Shown: in pieces, positions 1-6,023 of the stretch
Layout: each line of letters starts with the position of its first letter
How positions within the stretch are numbered: the stretch's first letter is position 1
Source: Bacteroidota bacterium
Lineage (GTDB): Bacteria > Bacteroidota > Bacteroidia > Bacteroidales > F082
Assembly (NCBI GenBank): GCA_002686705.1
Contig: NYYH01000095.1
Coordinates: 1 to 6,023 of the forward strand
Length of the DNA stretch: 6,023 nt
Reading direction: 5' to 3'
Program-made: the position numbers and the translations under genes
Notes under the pieces: generated by a model
Databases searched by the model: none
What the model was told of the DNA's origin: nothing
The model's input: the letters and a program-made list of their open reading frames with translations, nothing else

Positions 1-39
1 ATGATCGTTAAAGAAACTCAAAAAATTCTTGGAAAATGA
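1..39 (+). CDS. C-terminal end of an upstream gene (partial)
   Basis: Frame 1 is open from the left edge and reads MIVKETQKILGK before a TGA at 37-39. This stop overlaps the ATG of the next gene (36-38) in the classic ATGA arrangement of translationally coupled genes. That overlap is the main reason to treat the 12 codons as the tail of a real upstream gene rather than chance. The ATG at position 1 is probably an internal Met, since the reading frame continues off the window. Product unknown; too little is visible to assign a family. Confidence 0.5.
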   Translation: MIVKETQKILGK

Positions 40-1601
40 AACTGAGTGTTTCTTCTGTAATTTCTCAAAATCCTATATTTTTGTGGCTATGGATCACGTT
101 ACTTGTCTGGTGGTCTGGGCTTGCAGGGAGAGATGTTTTTTTGGTACCTGCTCTTATATTTGTGGGTATCTATACCTATCAGATTCGGAACAAGCAACCT
201 TCTATTATTTCTACAAACTGGACTAATAGTTCCTATGCAAAACGCTGGCTAATTTCCTTGTTTTTAGTACATGTGGTTTTGAATCTCGCGATAACTATTT
301 TGAAATACTATTCATTTCGCTGGAATGTTTGGGATGTGGGTAGTTACAGCAACATGCTTTACAACATTTCGCAGGGGCGTTTTTATTCATCCTACTTGGG
401 CACTCACAATTGGGCCGATCACTTCTCTCCTTCGATGTCACCACTGGCTTTATTCTATTTATGGTTCCCAAGCACTCACTGGGTAACTTTGGCAAAAACA
501 GTTGCCTATTTGAGTGTGCCGCTGTTGATCCATAAAATTTGTAAAGAATCCTTTCAAAATAAAGAGCAAGCATGGAGTGTCACGGTAATTTTAGGAACTG
601 CATGGATGCTATTTTATGCTCCCGCCTTGAACAGTCTTTATTATGAATTTCAACCTTCAGCTCTGGCTCCTCCATTTATTCTTTATGCATTCTTGTGCTT
701 TCAGCGGAAACTATGGCTGCGTTTTTGGTTTACAATGATTGTAATTCTTGGCTTCAAGGAAAATCTTGGTGCAGTTTGGATTGGTTTTGGGTGTTTCATG
801 GTTTTAGCAACACCTAATAAAAAAATGGGTTTTTTTCTTATTAGTGGAGGTATCATTTCCATTTACCTTATAATGTTTCATGTCATGCCATATTTTCGCA
901 ATTTTGAAGAATCTTGGAGTATGCCTGTTGGACCATTTCAGGGTATTCCAGGGAAATTAATATATCTGTTTAAAATATTAATTCCACTAGGTTTTTTACC
1001 TTTAATATTCTGGCGATTTGGAATTATTGCAGGTCCAGCAATTGGGGTTAATTTGCTTTCAAGCGGTCCTAAAATGTATTCGACGAGCTATCATTATGAC
1101 GATATTCCCTCGACATTACTTATGGTAGCAATGGTCCTCATTGTTGCATCAGGCAGTCTCAAGCTTAGGTTTTGGGAGGAAAAAAGGGCTGGGCAATGGC
1201 TGTTAGCTGGATGGATTGTTTGCGTACTTAGCATGCTACCGCCAAGCCCAATGAGAGAATTATATGCCTCAATCCCAGATAAGTTGCATAGGGCCATTCG
1301 AAAAGAACTGATCGAATTTGATCAATTTTCAAAAGGTGAGCCTATCGCGGTACAAACTTCACTGGGGCCTCAATTCAATCGTACAAATATTTTAGCAATC
1401 ACACAGGATAGTAATGGAAACTGTGCACCAATGCGACGAGATCTGTTAGTTGCGGAAACAAAATATTTAGTATTTGCAAAATCCTTAAATCACTATTTAA
1501 TTGAAGATCTGGAGCAATGCTTAAATAAAATAAATCTGTCTGAGGATTATGAAATTCTTCATTCGTATCAAAACTTACATATATATAAAAAAATTAATTG
1601 A
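36..1601 (+). CDS. DUF2079 family polytopic membrane protein, putative GT-C-type glycosyltransferase
   Basis: A 521-residue integral membrane protein with about 12 hydrophobic segments (for example near residues 14-30, 33-50, 71-90, 181-199, 264-284, 308-341, 358-373 and 386-401) and a soluble C-terminal tail from about 415. Family marks of DUF2079 are visible in order: WDVGSY at 99-104 in the first large loop (Asp100 sits where GT-C enzymes carry a catalytic acid), ADHFSP at 127-132, YEFQPSAL at 203-210, the KEN triplet at 241-243 following a hydrophobic segment, and SYHYDD at 351-356. DUF2079 proteins are predicted GT-C-fold membrane transferases using lipid-phosphate sugars; the substrate here is unknown. 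The start is fixed by an in-frame TAA at 9-11 with no other start codon between. The ribosome site is weak (GGA only 3 bases upstream), consistent with coupling to the upstream gene through ATGA. G+C looks higher than in the following genes. The tail carries two cysteines (463, 494), compatible with a periplasmic disulfide. Confidence 0.88.
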   Translation: MKLSVSSVISQNPIFLWLWITLLVWWSGLAGRDVFLVPALIFVGIYTYQIRNKQPSIISTNWTNSSYAKRWLISLFLVHVVLNLAITILKYYSFRWNVWDVGSYSNMLYNISQGRFYSSYLGTHNWADHFSPSMSPLALFYLWFPSTHWVTLAKTVAYLSVPLLIHKICKESFQNKEQAWSVTVILGTAWMLFYAPALNSLYYEFQPSALAPPFILYAFLCFQRKLWLRFWFTMIVILGFKENLGAVWIGFGCFMVLATPNKKMGFFLISGGIISIYLIMFHVMPYFRNFEESWSMPVGPFQGIPGKLIYLFKILIPLGFLPLIFWRFGIIAGPAIGVNLLSSGPKMYSTSYHYDDIPSTLLMVAMVLIVASGSLKLRFWEEKRAGQWLLAGWIVCVLSMLPPSPMRELYASIPDKLHRAIRKELIEFDQFSKGEPIAVQTSLGPQFNRTNILAITQDSNGNCAPMRRDLLVAETKYLVFAKSLNHYLIEDLEQCLNKINLSEDYEILHSYQNLHIYKKIN

Positions 1602-1825
1602 ACTCTTGGAGATTGGTACAAAAAATATCTTTATGAATTAATGCCTTAATAATTTCAATGATAATGAAAAAATCTAGCAAACTATTACTAGTTGTTGCAG
1701 CATTTTAACAAGTATTAATATTGAAATATTTATCATCATGTATGTCTCTAAAATCTAGTAATTGTAAAGATACTTCTGTTATTGGGTAAATGAGGGATTA
1801 AATTAGCTAAAAAAATATACGATTA
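1602..1825 (+). other. Intergenic spacer between DUF2079 gene and GT2-methyltransferase gene
   Basis: This is a 224-bp AT-rich gap. No good sigma-70 promoter or strong terminator is visible. An imperfect hairpin lies at 1677-1699 (core ACTA/TAGT around TTAC, extended with two bulges), followed by ATTTT; it is too weak to call a terminator. A 16-codon frame at 1658-1708 reads like the start of a signal peptide and stops, and the same frame stays open from 1709 to a TAA at 1787-1789. This may be a decayed small gene or chance. The GAGGGA at about 1792-1797 is some 28 bases before the next ATG, too far to act as its ribosome site. Confidence 0.6.
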
Positions 1826-3472
1826 ATGACAAAAAAAATTTTAATATTCATTGCAACATACAATGAGAATCAAAATATCTCAGATCTATTCTATAGCATA
1901 ATCAAAATTTCACCAGATTATGATGTATTGATAATAGATGATAACTCAACAGATGGAACAAAAGAAATACTTGAAAAACTCAACTCAGCACACACTTGTC
2001 TTACCGTAATTCACAGACCAAAGAAAATGGGAGTTGGTTCAGCACATAATGCCGCAATGATTTATGCTTTGAAGAATGAATACGAGGAATTAGTAACAAT
2101 GGATGGCGATTTTTCACATTCTCCAAACACAATTCCGTTGATGTTGGATCAATTAAAAACATCAGATTTTGTAATTGGCTCACGGTACATGAAAGGTGGT
2201 AAAAGTGATTATACTGGATACAGAAAATGGATTAGCTTAGTTGCAAATCACGTTGCTAGAATAATTCTAGGTATTAAAATACATGAATGCACGACTTCAT
2301 TTAGAGGATTTCGTGTTGCTTTGTTTAATTCATTAAATTTAAGTGCAATAAAATCAAATGGGTACTCGTTTTTTCTGGAATGCGTTAATGAAATAAATTG
2401 TATTAATGTAGAAATTGCCGAAGTCCCAATACATTTTAAGGATCGTTTTCATGGGGAATCTAAAATTCCCAAAACAGAAATATTTAGGAGCATGTATAAG
2501 CTTTCAAAACTGTTTCTGTCAAGATTTTATAAAAAACAAACTTATTTAATCAACCCGGCAGAAATAAAGAGTTCTTGTTACTTATGCAATAGTCAGTGTA
2601 TAGTTGAAGTTAGTCATGGAAATAAAAATAATGACAATTATGAAGCTGAAGCGTATAGATGTACCAGTCTAGAGCATAAGTCCAAACCACAAGTATTCAA
2701 TTGCCTCATTTGTGACTTAAGTTTCGTCCCCGAGTCAAGTTATCCAAAGGATATAGAAACTATTTACTCTGAAGTTCAAGATCTTACCTATCTTGAAAAT
2801 AAAAAATCACGCAAAAAAACATTTCAAGAATCTTTAGTTCAGATATCTCCATACTTGCCAGATAAAGGGCATCTTCTTGAAGTGGGATCATATTGCGGGT
2901 TTTTTCTTGAATCATTCCAAAAAAAATATCCTAGTTGGGACTACATTGGTGTGGAACCATCAAAATGGGCCTCTGAATATGCCAGGAGTCAACTGAAAAT
3001 AAACACTAGAACTGGTACACTTGAAGACAATATCAAAGAATTGGCATCAGATTATGATGCAGTAGTCTCCTGGGATGTGCTTGAACATCTGAAGGACCCT
3101 TTAGCATTTCTAACCCAAATAAACTCTATTATGAAACAAAATGGAGTTTTTTGTTTTTCCACACTCGATGTTGACAATTGGTTTCCAAAATTGACGGGGA
3201 AACGTTGGCCTTGGTTAATGGACATGCACCTATTTTATTTTAACAGTAATACCACTGAACAATTTTTGAATAGAGCAGGATTCAAAATCATAAGAGCCGA
3301 AAGGTATGTCCACTATATATCGATTCCGTATTTAGCAGAAAAAATTAATGCTATTTTACCCTATGGGTTAGGAAGTCCCTTTTATCTAATTAGAAAAGTA
3401 CTGCCACAACACTTATTAGTACCATTTAGTTTTGGCGATATTAAACTATATATTTGTGTAAAGGAGTACTGA
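1826..3472 (+). CDS. Bifunctional GT2 glycosyltransferase (polyprenyl-phosphate mannose synthase-like) / class I SAM-dependent methyltransferase
   Basis: A 548-residue soluble two-enzyme fusion. Residues 1-235 are a family 2 glycosyltransferase of the dolichyl-phosphate mannose synthase type: TYNE 11-14, IDDNSTDGT 37-45, metal-binding DGD 93-95, GSRYMKGG 118-125, TTSFRGFR 156-163, GYSFFLE 179-185 and the HFKDRFHGESK block 203-213. It should transfer a sugar from a nucleotide donor to polyprenyl phosphate on the cytoplasmic face; the sugar is unknown. There is no C-terminal membrane pair as in GtrB. Residues 250-300 hold CYLC (251-254), C258, C279 and CLIC (293-296), a zinc-knuckle-like pattern common before sugar methyltransferases. 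Residues 340-500 are a Rossmann methyltransferase: motif I LLEVGSYCG 350-358, acidic E377 of motif II, and DAVVSWDVLEHLKDP 411-425. The start is fixed by TAA at 1808-1810; no Shine-Dalgarno is evident. Neighbouring GT-C genes fit a lipid-phosphate-sugar pathway. NCBI uses a product name for this fusion type, so the architecture itself is known; the methyl acceptor is not. Confidence 0.92.
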   Translation: MTKKILIFIATYNENQNISDLFYSIIKISPDYDVLIIDDNSTDGTKEILEKLNSAHTCLTVIHRPKKMGVGSAHNAAMIYALKNEYEELVTMDGDFSHSPNTIPLMLDQLKTSDFVIGSRYMKGGKSDYTGYRKWISLVANHVARIILGIKIHECTTSFRGFRVALFNSLNLSAIKSNGYSFFLECVNEINCINVEIAEVPIHFKDRFHGESKIPKTEIFRSMYKLSKLFLSRFYKKQTYLINPAEIKSSCYLCNSQCIVEVSHGNKNNDNYEAEAYRCTSLEHKSKPQVFNCLICDLSFVPESSYPKDIETIYSEVQDLTYLENKKSRKKTFQESLVQISPYLPDKGHLLEVGSYCGFFLESFQKKYPSWDYIGVEPSKWASEYARSQLKINTRTGTLEDNIKELASDYDAVVSWDVLEHLKDPLAFLTQINSIMKQNGVFCFSTLDVDNWFPKLTGKRWPWLMDMHLFYFNSNTTEQFLNRAGFKIIRAERYVHYISIPYLAEKINAILPYGLGSPFYLIRKVLPQHLLVPFSFGDIKLYICVKEY

Positions 3473-3749
3473 ATAATTTGTTGTGGTTTTTACTATATGA
3501 GAATATCACTCAACAAAATTGCGAATACTATGGATCAAGGAGAATTTATAAGCTGTTAAAGATGTAGTTATCATCTGCTAATTCAGTCGTTTCCATTAAT
3601 ATGGTTTCATCAAAAAGGATTATAAAAACTAATATCAAATGTATTTTTTTTAAATTGACAGTATTCCACAATTCCTTTTCTCCAGTTTCCGGTCTTTCCT
3701 AAAGAATTTCAGAGAAAAAAGACTCTGGAAGTAGACAGTCGGAATTTAA

Positions 3750-3851
3750 TATTTCATTGGAATTTTAGTGATTTTAAATACTGATCTTCCATGTACAGTT
3801 AGCTGGTTAAAAAATTTTCACAAATCCATTAAAAGAAATGATTCCCCCTGA
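3750..3851 (+). pseudogene. Possible remnant of a GT2-type glycosyltransferase
   Basis: The frame beginning just after a TAA at 3747-3749 and ending in TGA at 3849-3851 gives 33 residues that include LVILNTDLPCTVSWLKNF. The spacing of a hydrophobic strand, L-N-x-D, then W-L and an amphipathic helix resembles the DxD-region signature of many family 2 glycosyltransferases, where a strand ending in LNxD is followed about ten residues on by WL. No start codon or ribosome site belongs to it, and the frame upstream is closed by stops. If real, it is a small surviving piece of a lost gene; the match could also be chance in a short frame. No other GT2 motif was found in the other frames upstream. Confidence 0.22.
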
Positions 3852-3862
3852 AAAGATTTCAG
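3848..3862. repeat. Perfect 6-bp inverted repeat (hairpin CTGAAA-AGA-TTTCAG)
   Basis: CTGAAA at 3848-3853 pairs perfectly with TTTCAG at 3857-3862 around an AGA loop. It lies 33 bases before the ATG of the second membrane transferase gene. A second AT-only stem (ATATT 3863-3867 with AATAT 3872-3876) follows at once. With no real T tract it is not a convincing terminator. It could be a 5' leader structure or a small operator, or simply chance in AT-rich DNA. Confidence 0.35.
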
Positions 3863-3895
3863 ATATTTAATAATATTCGACAAGAAAACTCATAA

Positions 3896-5383
3896 ATGTT
3901 AATTGATAAAACAAAACTATTGTTAATATTATTGTTTATTAGTTGCTGTTTACTCTACTTTACTTTATCAATACCATCGAATTCAATATCTTGGGATCAA
4001 GAAGAAGCAATTAGGATTGCAAAAGATATACTTCAAGGGAACTTCCCCCTACATGGGTACAAGCACAGTAATGGAATGTACTCATTTCCTGCATTTTATT
4101 ACTTTGTTTCGCCTCTTGTATACATTTCTGATGAACCAATGTTCTTATATGGGTCAGTTGCTTTTTTATATATTATTGGAGTATTGCTTTTAGCCAATTA
4201 TATTTACAAAAAATTTGGTTGCTTTGAATGTATTTTTTTCCTGTTATTTTCTGCTACACATGTTTGGTCATTATTTTTTGCTTCATACTTCTGGAATCCA
4301 AACTATATTCCTTTTTTCATGTGCCTATTCATTTTATCGTTAGCCAAACAAATTAATGAAGGATCCTCGGTAAAATATTTTCATGTTTCGGGCATCATGC
4401 TTAATATCATCGTGCAAATGATGCCTCAGACTATAATTTTAATCCCGTCTTTTGTCTTCATACTTTTTCTTTTCAAAAGATTACCAAGTTTTTTGAATCA
4501 GATAATACATGTATTTATCCAATTAATCCTAGTATATCCTTGGATACATTTTTATTTGTTTATACTTGATTGGGGAAATCATAAAATTGCAGGAAAATTT
4601 TTTAAAAATTTTTCCGCGATATTCGAATATATGAACTTTTTAGGAGGCTGGGAATTGACTTCAGAGTATATAGACTATTCATTCTATGGAACCAACACAT
4701 ATCCTTTTACAGAATTTTTCGATGCTTTATTAACGTTCTCATCAATTCTAATGATGATTATGATCATATTTTCAACTTATTTAACATTCACTAAGATTAG
4801 TTACATAAATTTATTTAGCCTACAGATTAAGGCAGTGAACGGAATAGATCTGGAAAAACAAAAGCTTTTCATGGCATTGACAATTCTCAATTTTTCTTGC
4901 GTATTCTTCTTCTTGACTGGAATGCATATGACTCCCCATCACTATCAATTTCTGACGCCTTTATTGGCATTCAATCTGACACTATTGGCAAGTTTCAAAC
5001 AACACAAAAAGATAATCACACCATTATTATTATTATGTATTCTTATGCAAGGCTCATTCAGTTATTGGAGAGCCTATTCCGAATACAAAAAGCCTTATGT
5101 TACAGATATAGGATATTCTGATCAATTCACAAATTATATTACAAATAATAGCAATGCAGATTCCACTGCTTCTATTTTAAATCGTGGTGGATGTTACTTC
5201 TTTCAATCTTCTAAAGGTGATCATGATAAAAAATCTTGTGGCAAATTGATTCTGGTATTGCGTGATCATTATACACAATCTGAAATAATCAGATGGTTTC
5301 TTAAAAAAAACTATGCAAAAACTGATATGAAATTTAAAGATTATTTAATATGGTCACGAAAAAATATAAAAGAACATGAATAA
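3896..5383 (+). CDS. Putative GT-C glycosyltransferase, family 39 (ArnT/PMT)-like membrane protein
   Basis: A 495-residue polytopic membrane protein with about 10-11 hydrophobic segments (first at 6-24; others near 82-103, 135-150, 162-194, 203-224, 275-300, 323-341, 348-366 and 372-388) and a soluble tail from about 392. The first loop carries WDQEEA at 33-38, where Asp34 matches the catalytic acid position of GT-C enzymes, then KDILQG 43-48 and MYSFPAFYYFVSPL 61-74. WNPNYIPF at 133-140 and HMTPHHYQFLTPLLA at 344-358 also fit ArnT-like proteins of the WDQE/WNPN type. These use a polyprenyl-phosphate sugar and act on the periplasmic side; donor and acceptor here are unknown. The ATG is preceded directly by an in-frame TAA (3893-3895), so the start cannot lie upstream; only a weak purine run (AAGAAAA) serves as ribosome site. 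The tail has C433 and C448, possibly a disulfide. The last 8 bases overlap the next gene. Sequence similarity to family 39 is moderate by eye, so the family is less certain than the GT-C type. Confidence 0.8.
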   Translation: MLIDKTKLLLILLFISCCLLYFTLSIPSNSISWDQEEAIRIAKDILQGNFPLHGYKHSNGMYSFPAFYYFVSPLVYISDEPMFLYGSVAFLYIIGVLLLANYIYKKFGCFECIFFLLFSATHVWSLFFASYFWNPNYIPFFMCLFILSLAKQINEGSSVKYFHVSGIMLNIIVQMMPQTIILIPSFVFILFLFKRLPSFLNQIIHVFIQLILVYPWIHFYLFILDWGNHKIAGKFFKNFSAIFEYMNFLGGWELTSEYIDYSFYGTNTYPFTEFFDALLTFSSILMMIMIIFSTYLTFTKISYINLFSLQIKAVNGIDLEKQKLFMALTILNFSCVFFFLTGMHMTPHHYQFLTPLLAFNLTLLASFKQHKKIITPLLLLCILMQGSFSYWRAYSEYKKPYVTDIGYSDQFTNYITNNSNADSTASILNRGGCYFFQSSKGDHDKKSCGKLILVLRDHYTQSEIIRWFLKKNYAKTDMKFKDYLIWSRKNIKEHE

Positions 5384-5885
5384 AATAATCATATTTTTTG
5401 TTATTTTACTATTAAGCCTGTCTTCTCTCATCATATTTTATCAAGGAGATATATCTGCTAAATTGTCTGAAAATTTGAATCGTAATCTAGAAAAGGATTT
5501 GGGGAAAGAGCATCCAAAATTCATTAAGTATAATCTAAAGGTTGATTTCCTTGAATTATCTATAAGTTGGGAAAAATTAAATACAGTAGCTCCGGTCTTT
5601 CCTGAAGGTCATTTCATAAATTCAATAAAAAACATAGATTCTAGTAATTGTATCCTTGAAGTTTTTTTAGCACTTAAAATTAAACTAGATGTAGTTTGTG
5701 AAGAAATCATGATTGGTTTTGATAGTTATGAGTGGGAATTATATCAGAACATAAATATTTCTAAATCACATTTCATTTTATTTGGATATGATCGAAACAT
5801 TTTTGAGGATCTTTATGGGGAACAAGGTAATCTTATCGTAACCATAAATACAAATAATCTCTATATTAACAACACATCTCATTAA
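5376..5885 (+). CDS. Unrecognised 169-residue protein with single N-terminal membrane anchor
   Basis: Begins inside the preceding gene (ATGAATAA, 8-base overlap), so it is probably translated by coupling; an in-frame TAA at 5367-5369 excludes an earlier start. Residues 4-22 form one hydrophobic segment after MNK, without a clear signal peptidase or lipobox site, so a membrane anchor is likelier than a cleaved signal. The remaining ~145 residues, predicted outside the cytoplasm, alternate hydrophobic and polar residues in a beta-rich manner (for example 50-66, 92-107 and 152-165). Two cysteines (92, 108) could form a disulfide. I do not recognise the family. The beta-rich, singly anchored layout loosely recalls AsmA/GspN- or LptC-like periplasmic proteins, but no diagnostic motif supports this. 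Context suggests a partner of the upstream GT-C enzyme. It appears to be the most AT-rich gene here. Coding status is supported by the overlap and clean length. Confidence 0.75.
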   Translation: MNKIIIFFVILLLSLSSLIIFYQGDISAKLSENLNRNLEKDLGKEHPKFIKYNLKVDFLELSISWEKLNTVAPVFPEGHFINSIKNIDSSNCILEVFLALKIKLDVVCEEIMIGFDSYEWELYQNINISKSHFILFGYDRNIFEDLYGEQGNLIVTINTNNLYINNTSH

Positions 5886-6023
5886 TGCTCAGGTAGTAAT
5901 GAAGATTCACATTCAAGATCATAATCACACTATACAAAAGGCTTTTAGATCAAACATCCGTACTTTACTGTTTCATTGTATTATTGAAATAGTTACTCTT
6001 TAAGAAAAAGTATTCAGAATCTG
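5886..6023 (+). other. Non-coding tail at the right edge
   Basis: These 138 bases after the last stop contain no convincing gene. AAAAGGCTTTT at 5936-5946 is a small inverted repeat with too short a stem or loop to be a terminator. A minus-strand frame is open from the right edge for only about 18 codons, which is too short to judge. Confidence 0.5.

Larger units (their letters stand above)
3473..3895 (+). other. 423-bp gene-free spacer with possible gene remnants
   Basis: No intact gene is visible on either strand; the longest open runs are about 40 codons and lack good starts. Contents noted are: a glycosyltransferase-like fragment at 3750-3851; an open run at 3659-3784 that shares an in-phase PVFP stretch with the last gene of the window; overlapping small inverted repeats at 3681-3728 (TCCAG with CTGGA, and an inner TCTTT-CCT-AAAGA at 3693-3705); and a clean hairpin at 3848-3862. 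A TTGACA at 3655-3660 has no matching -10 box at 16-18 bases. No strong terminator follows the upstream stop at 3470-3472. The gap suggests that the downstream pair of genes has its own promoter, but I cannot place it. Confidence 0.6.

Noticed and set aside
29..226. Frame overlapping the start of the first gene
   Set aside because: It begins only from a TTG, lacks family features and competes with the clear DUF2079 N-terminus.
295..573. 92-codon antisense open frame within the first gene
   Set aside because: It lies wholly inside the strongly supported DUF2079 gene and its translation shows no recognisable domain; it is a shadow frame.
1716..1729. AATATTGAAATATT palindrome as a terminator or operator
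   Set aside because: All-AT stem with a 2-base centre and no T tract; expected by chance in such AT-rich sequence.
1754..1766. TCTAGTAATTGTA, repeated at 5640-5652
   Set aside because: An AT-rich 13-mer match is about what chance gives in a window of this size and composition; surrounding bases do not align.
3655..3660. TTGACA, a perfect -35 box
   Set aside because: The bases 16-18 positions further on (around 3677-3683, TTTCTCC) do not resemble a -10 box, and the next gene starts over 230 bases away.
4897..5121. 74-codon alternative frame inside the second membrane protein gene
   Set aside because: It overlaps conserved family segments of the real gene (the HMTPHHYQF region) and has no ribosome site or family features.
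5936..5946. AAAAGGCTTTT after the last gene as a terminator
   Set aside because: The stem is only four A-T pairs around a 3-base loop and no T tract follows the second arm beyond the stem itself.
1..6023. CRISPR arrays, tRNA or rRNA genes, insertion-sequence ends
   Set aside because: No regularly spaced repeats, no tRNA-like cloverleaf or rRNA signature, no transposase motif and no terminal inverted repeats with target duplications were seen.

Overview
The window is an AT-rich bacterial cell-surface glycosylation segment. By eye it is roughly one third G+C, higher in the first gene and lowest in the last. All recognisable genes lie on the + strand and use the standard code. Three of the four complete proteins are involved in, or plausibly involved in, polyprenyl-phosphate-linked sugar metabolism. 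The proteins and base composition fit an AT-rich, probably Gram-negative bacterium; Leptospira- or Legionella-like genomes have comparable base content. Nothing here identifies the taxon, and I claim no species.

Layout: (1) 1-39 is the last 12 codons of an upstream gene, overlapping the next start as ATGA. (2) 36-1601 encodes a DUF2079-type polytopic membrane protein, a GT-C-like putative glycosyltransferase. (3) 1602-1825 is a 224-bp gap. (4) 1826-3472 encodes a two-enzyme fusion: an N-terminal family 2 glycosyltransferase of the dolichyl/polyprenyl-phosphate mannose synthase type, a cysteine-rich zinc-binding-like linker, and a C-terminal class I SAM-dependent methyltransferase. (5) 3473-3895 is a 423-bp AT-rich gap with no intact gene; it holds a short possible glycosyltransferase remnant and a clean small hairpin. 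(6) 3896-5383 encodes a second polytopic membrane protein resembling family 39 (ArnT/PMT-like) GT-C transferases. (7) 5376-5885 encodes an unrecognised 169-residue protein with one N-terminal membrane anchor, overlapping the preceding gene by 8 bases. (8) 5886-6023 is non-coding as far as can be seen.

Working model (inference): the GT2 half of the fusion charges a polyprenyl phosphate with a sugar on the cytoplasmic face. The methyltransferase half may methylate that sugar or a related one. The two GT-C-type membrane proteins would then use lipid-phosphate sugars as donors on the periplasmic side to decorate a surface glycan or protein. The small anchored protein, coupled to the second GT-C gene, could be a periplasmic partner. 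No flippase (GtrA-like), polymerase or acceptor gene is visible here, so the pathway is incomplete in this window.

The most notable items are the GT2-zinc-methyltransferase fusion, the unrecognised coupled protein, and signs of gene decay in the spacers. I did not find convincing evidence of a wholly new type of system.
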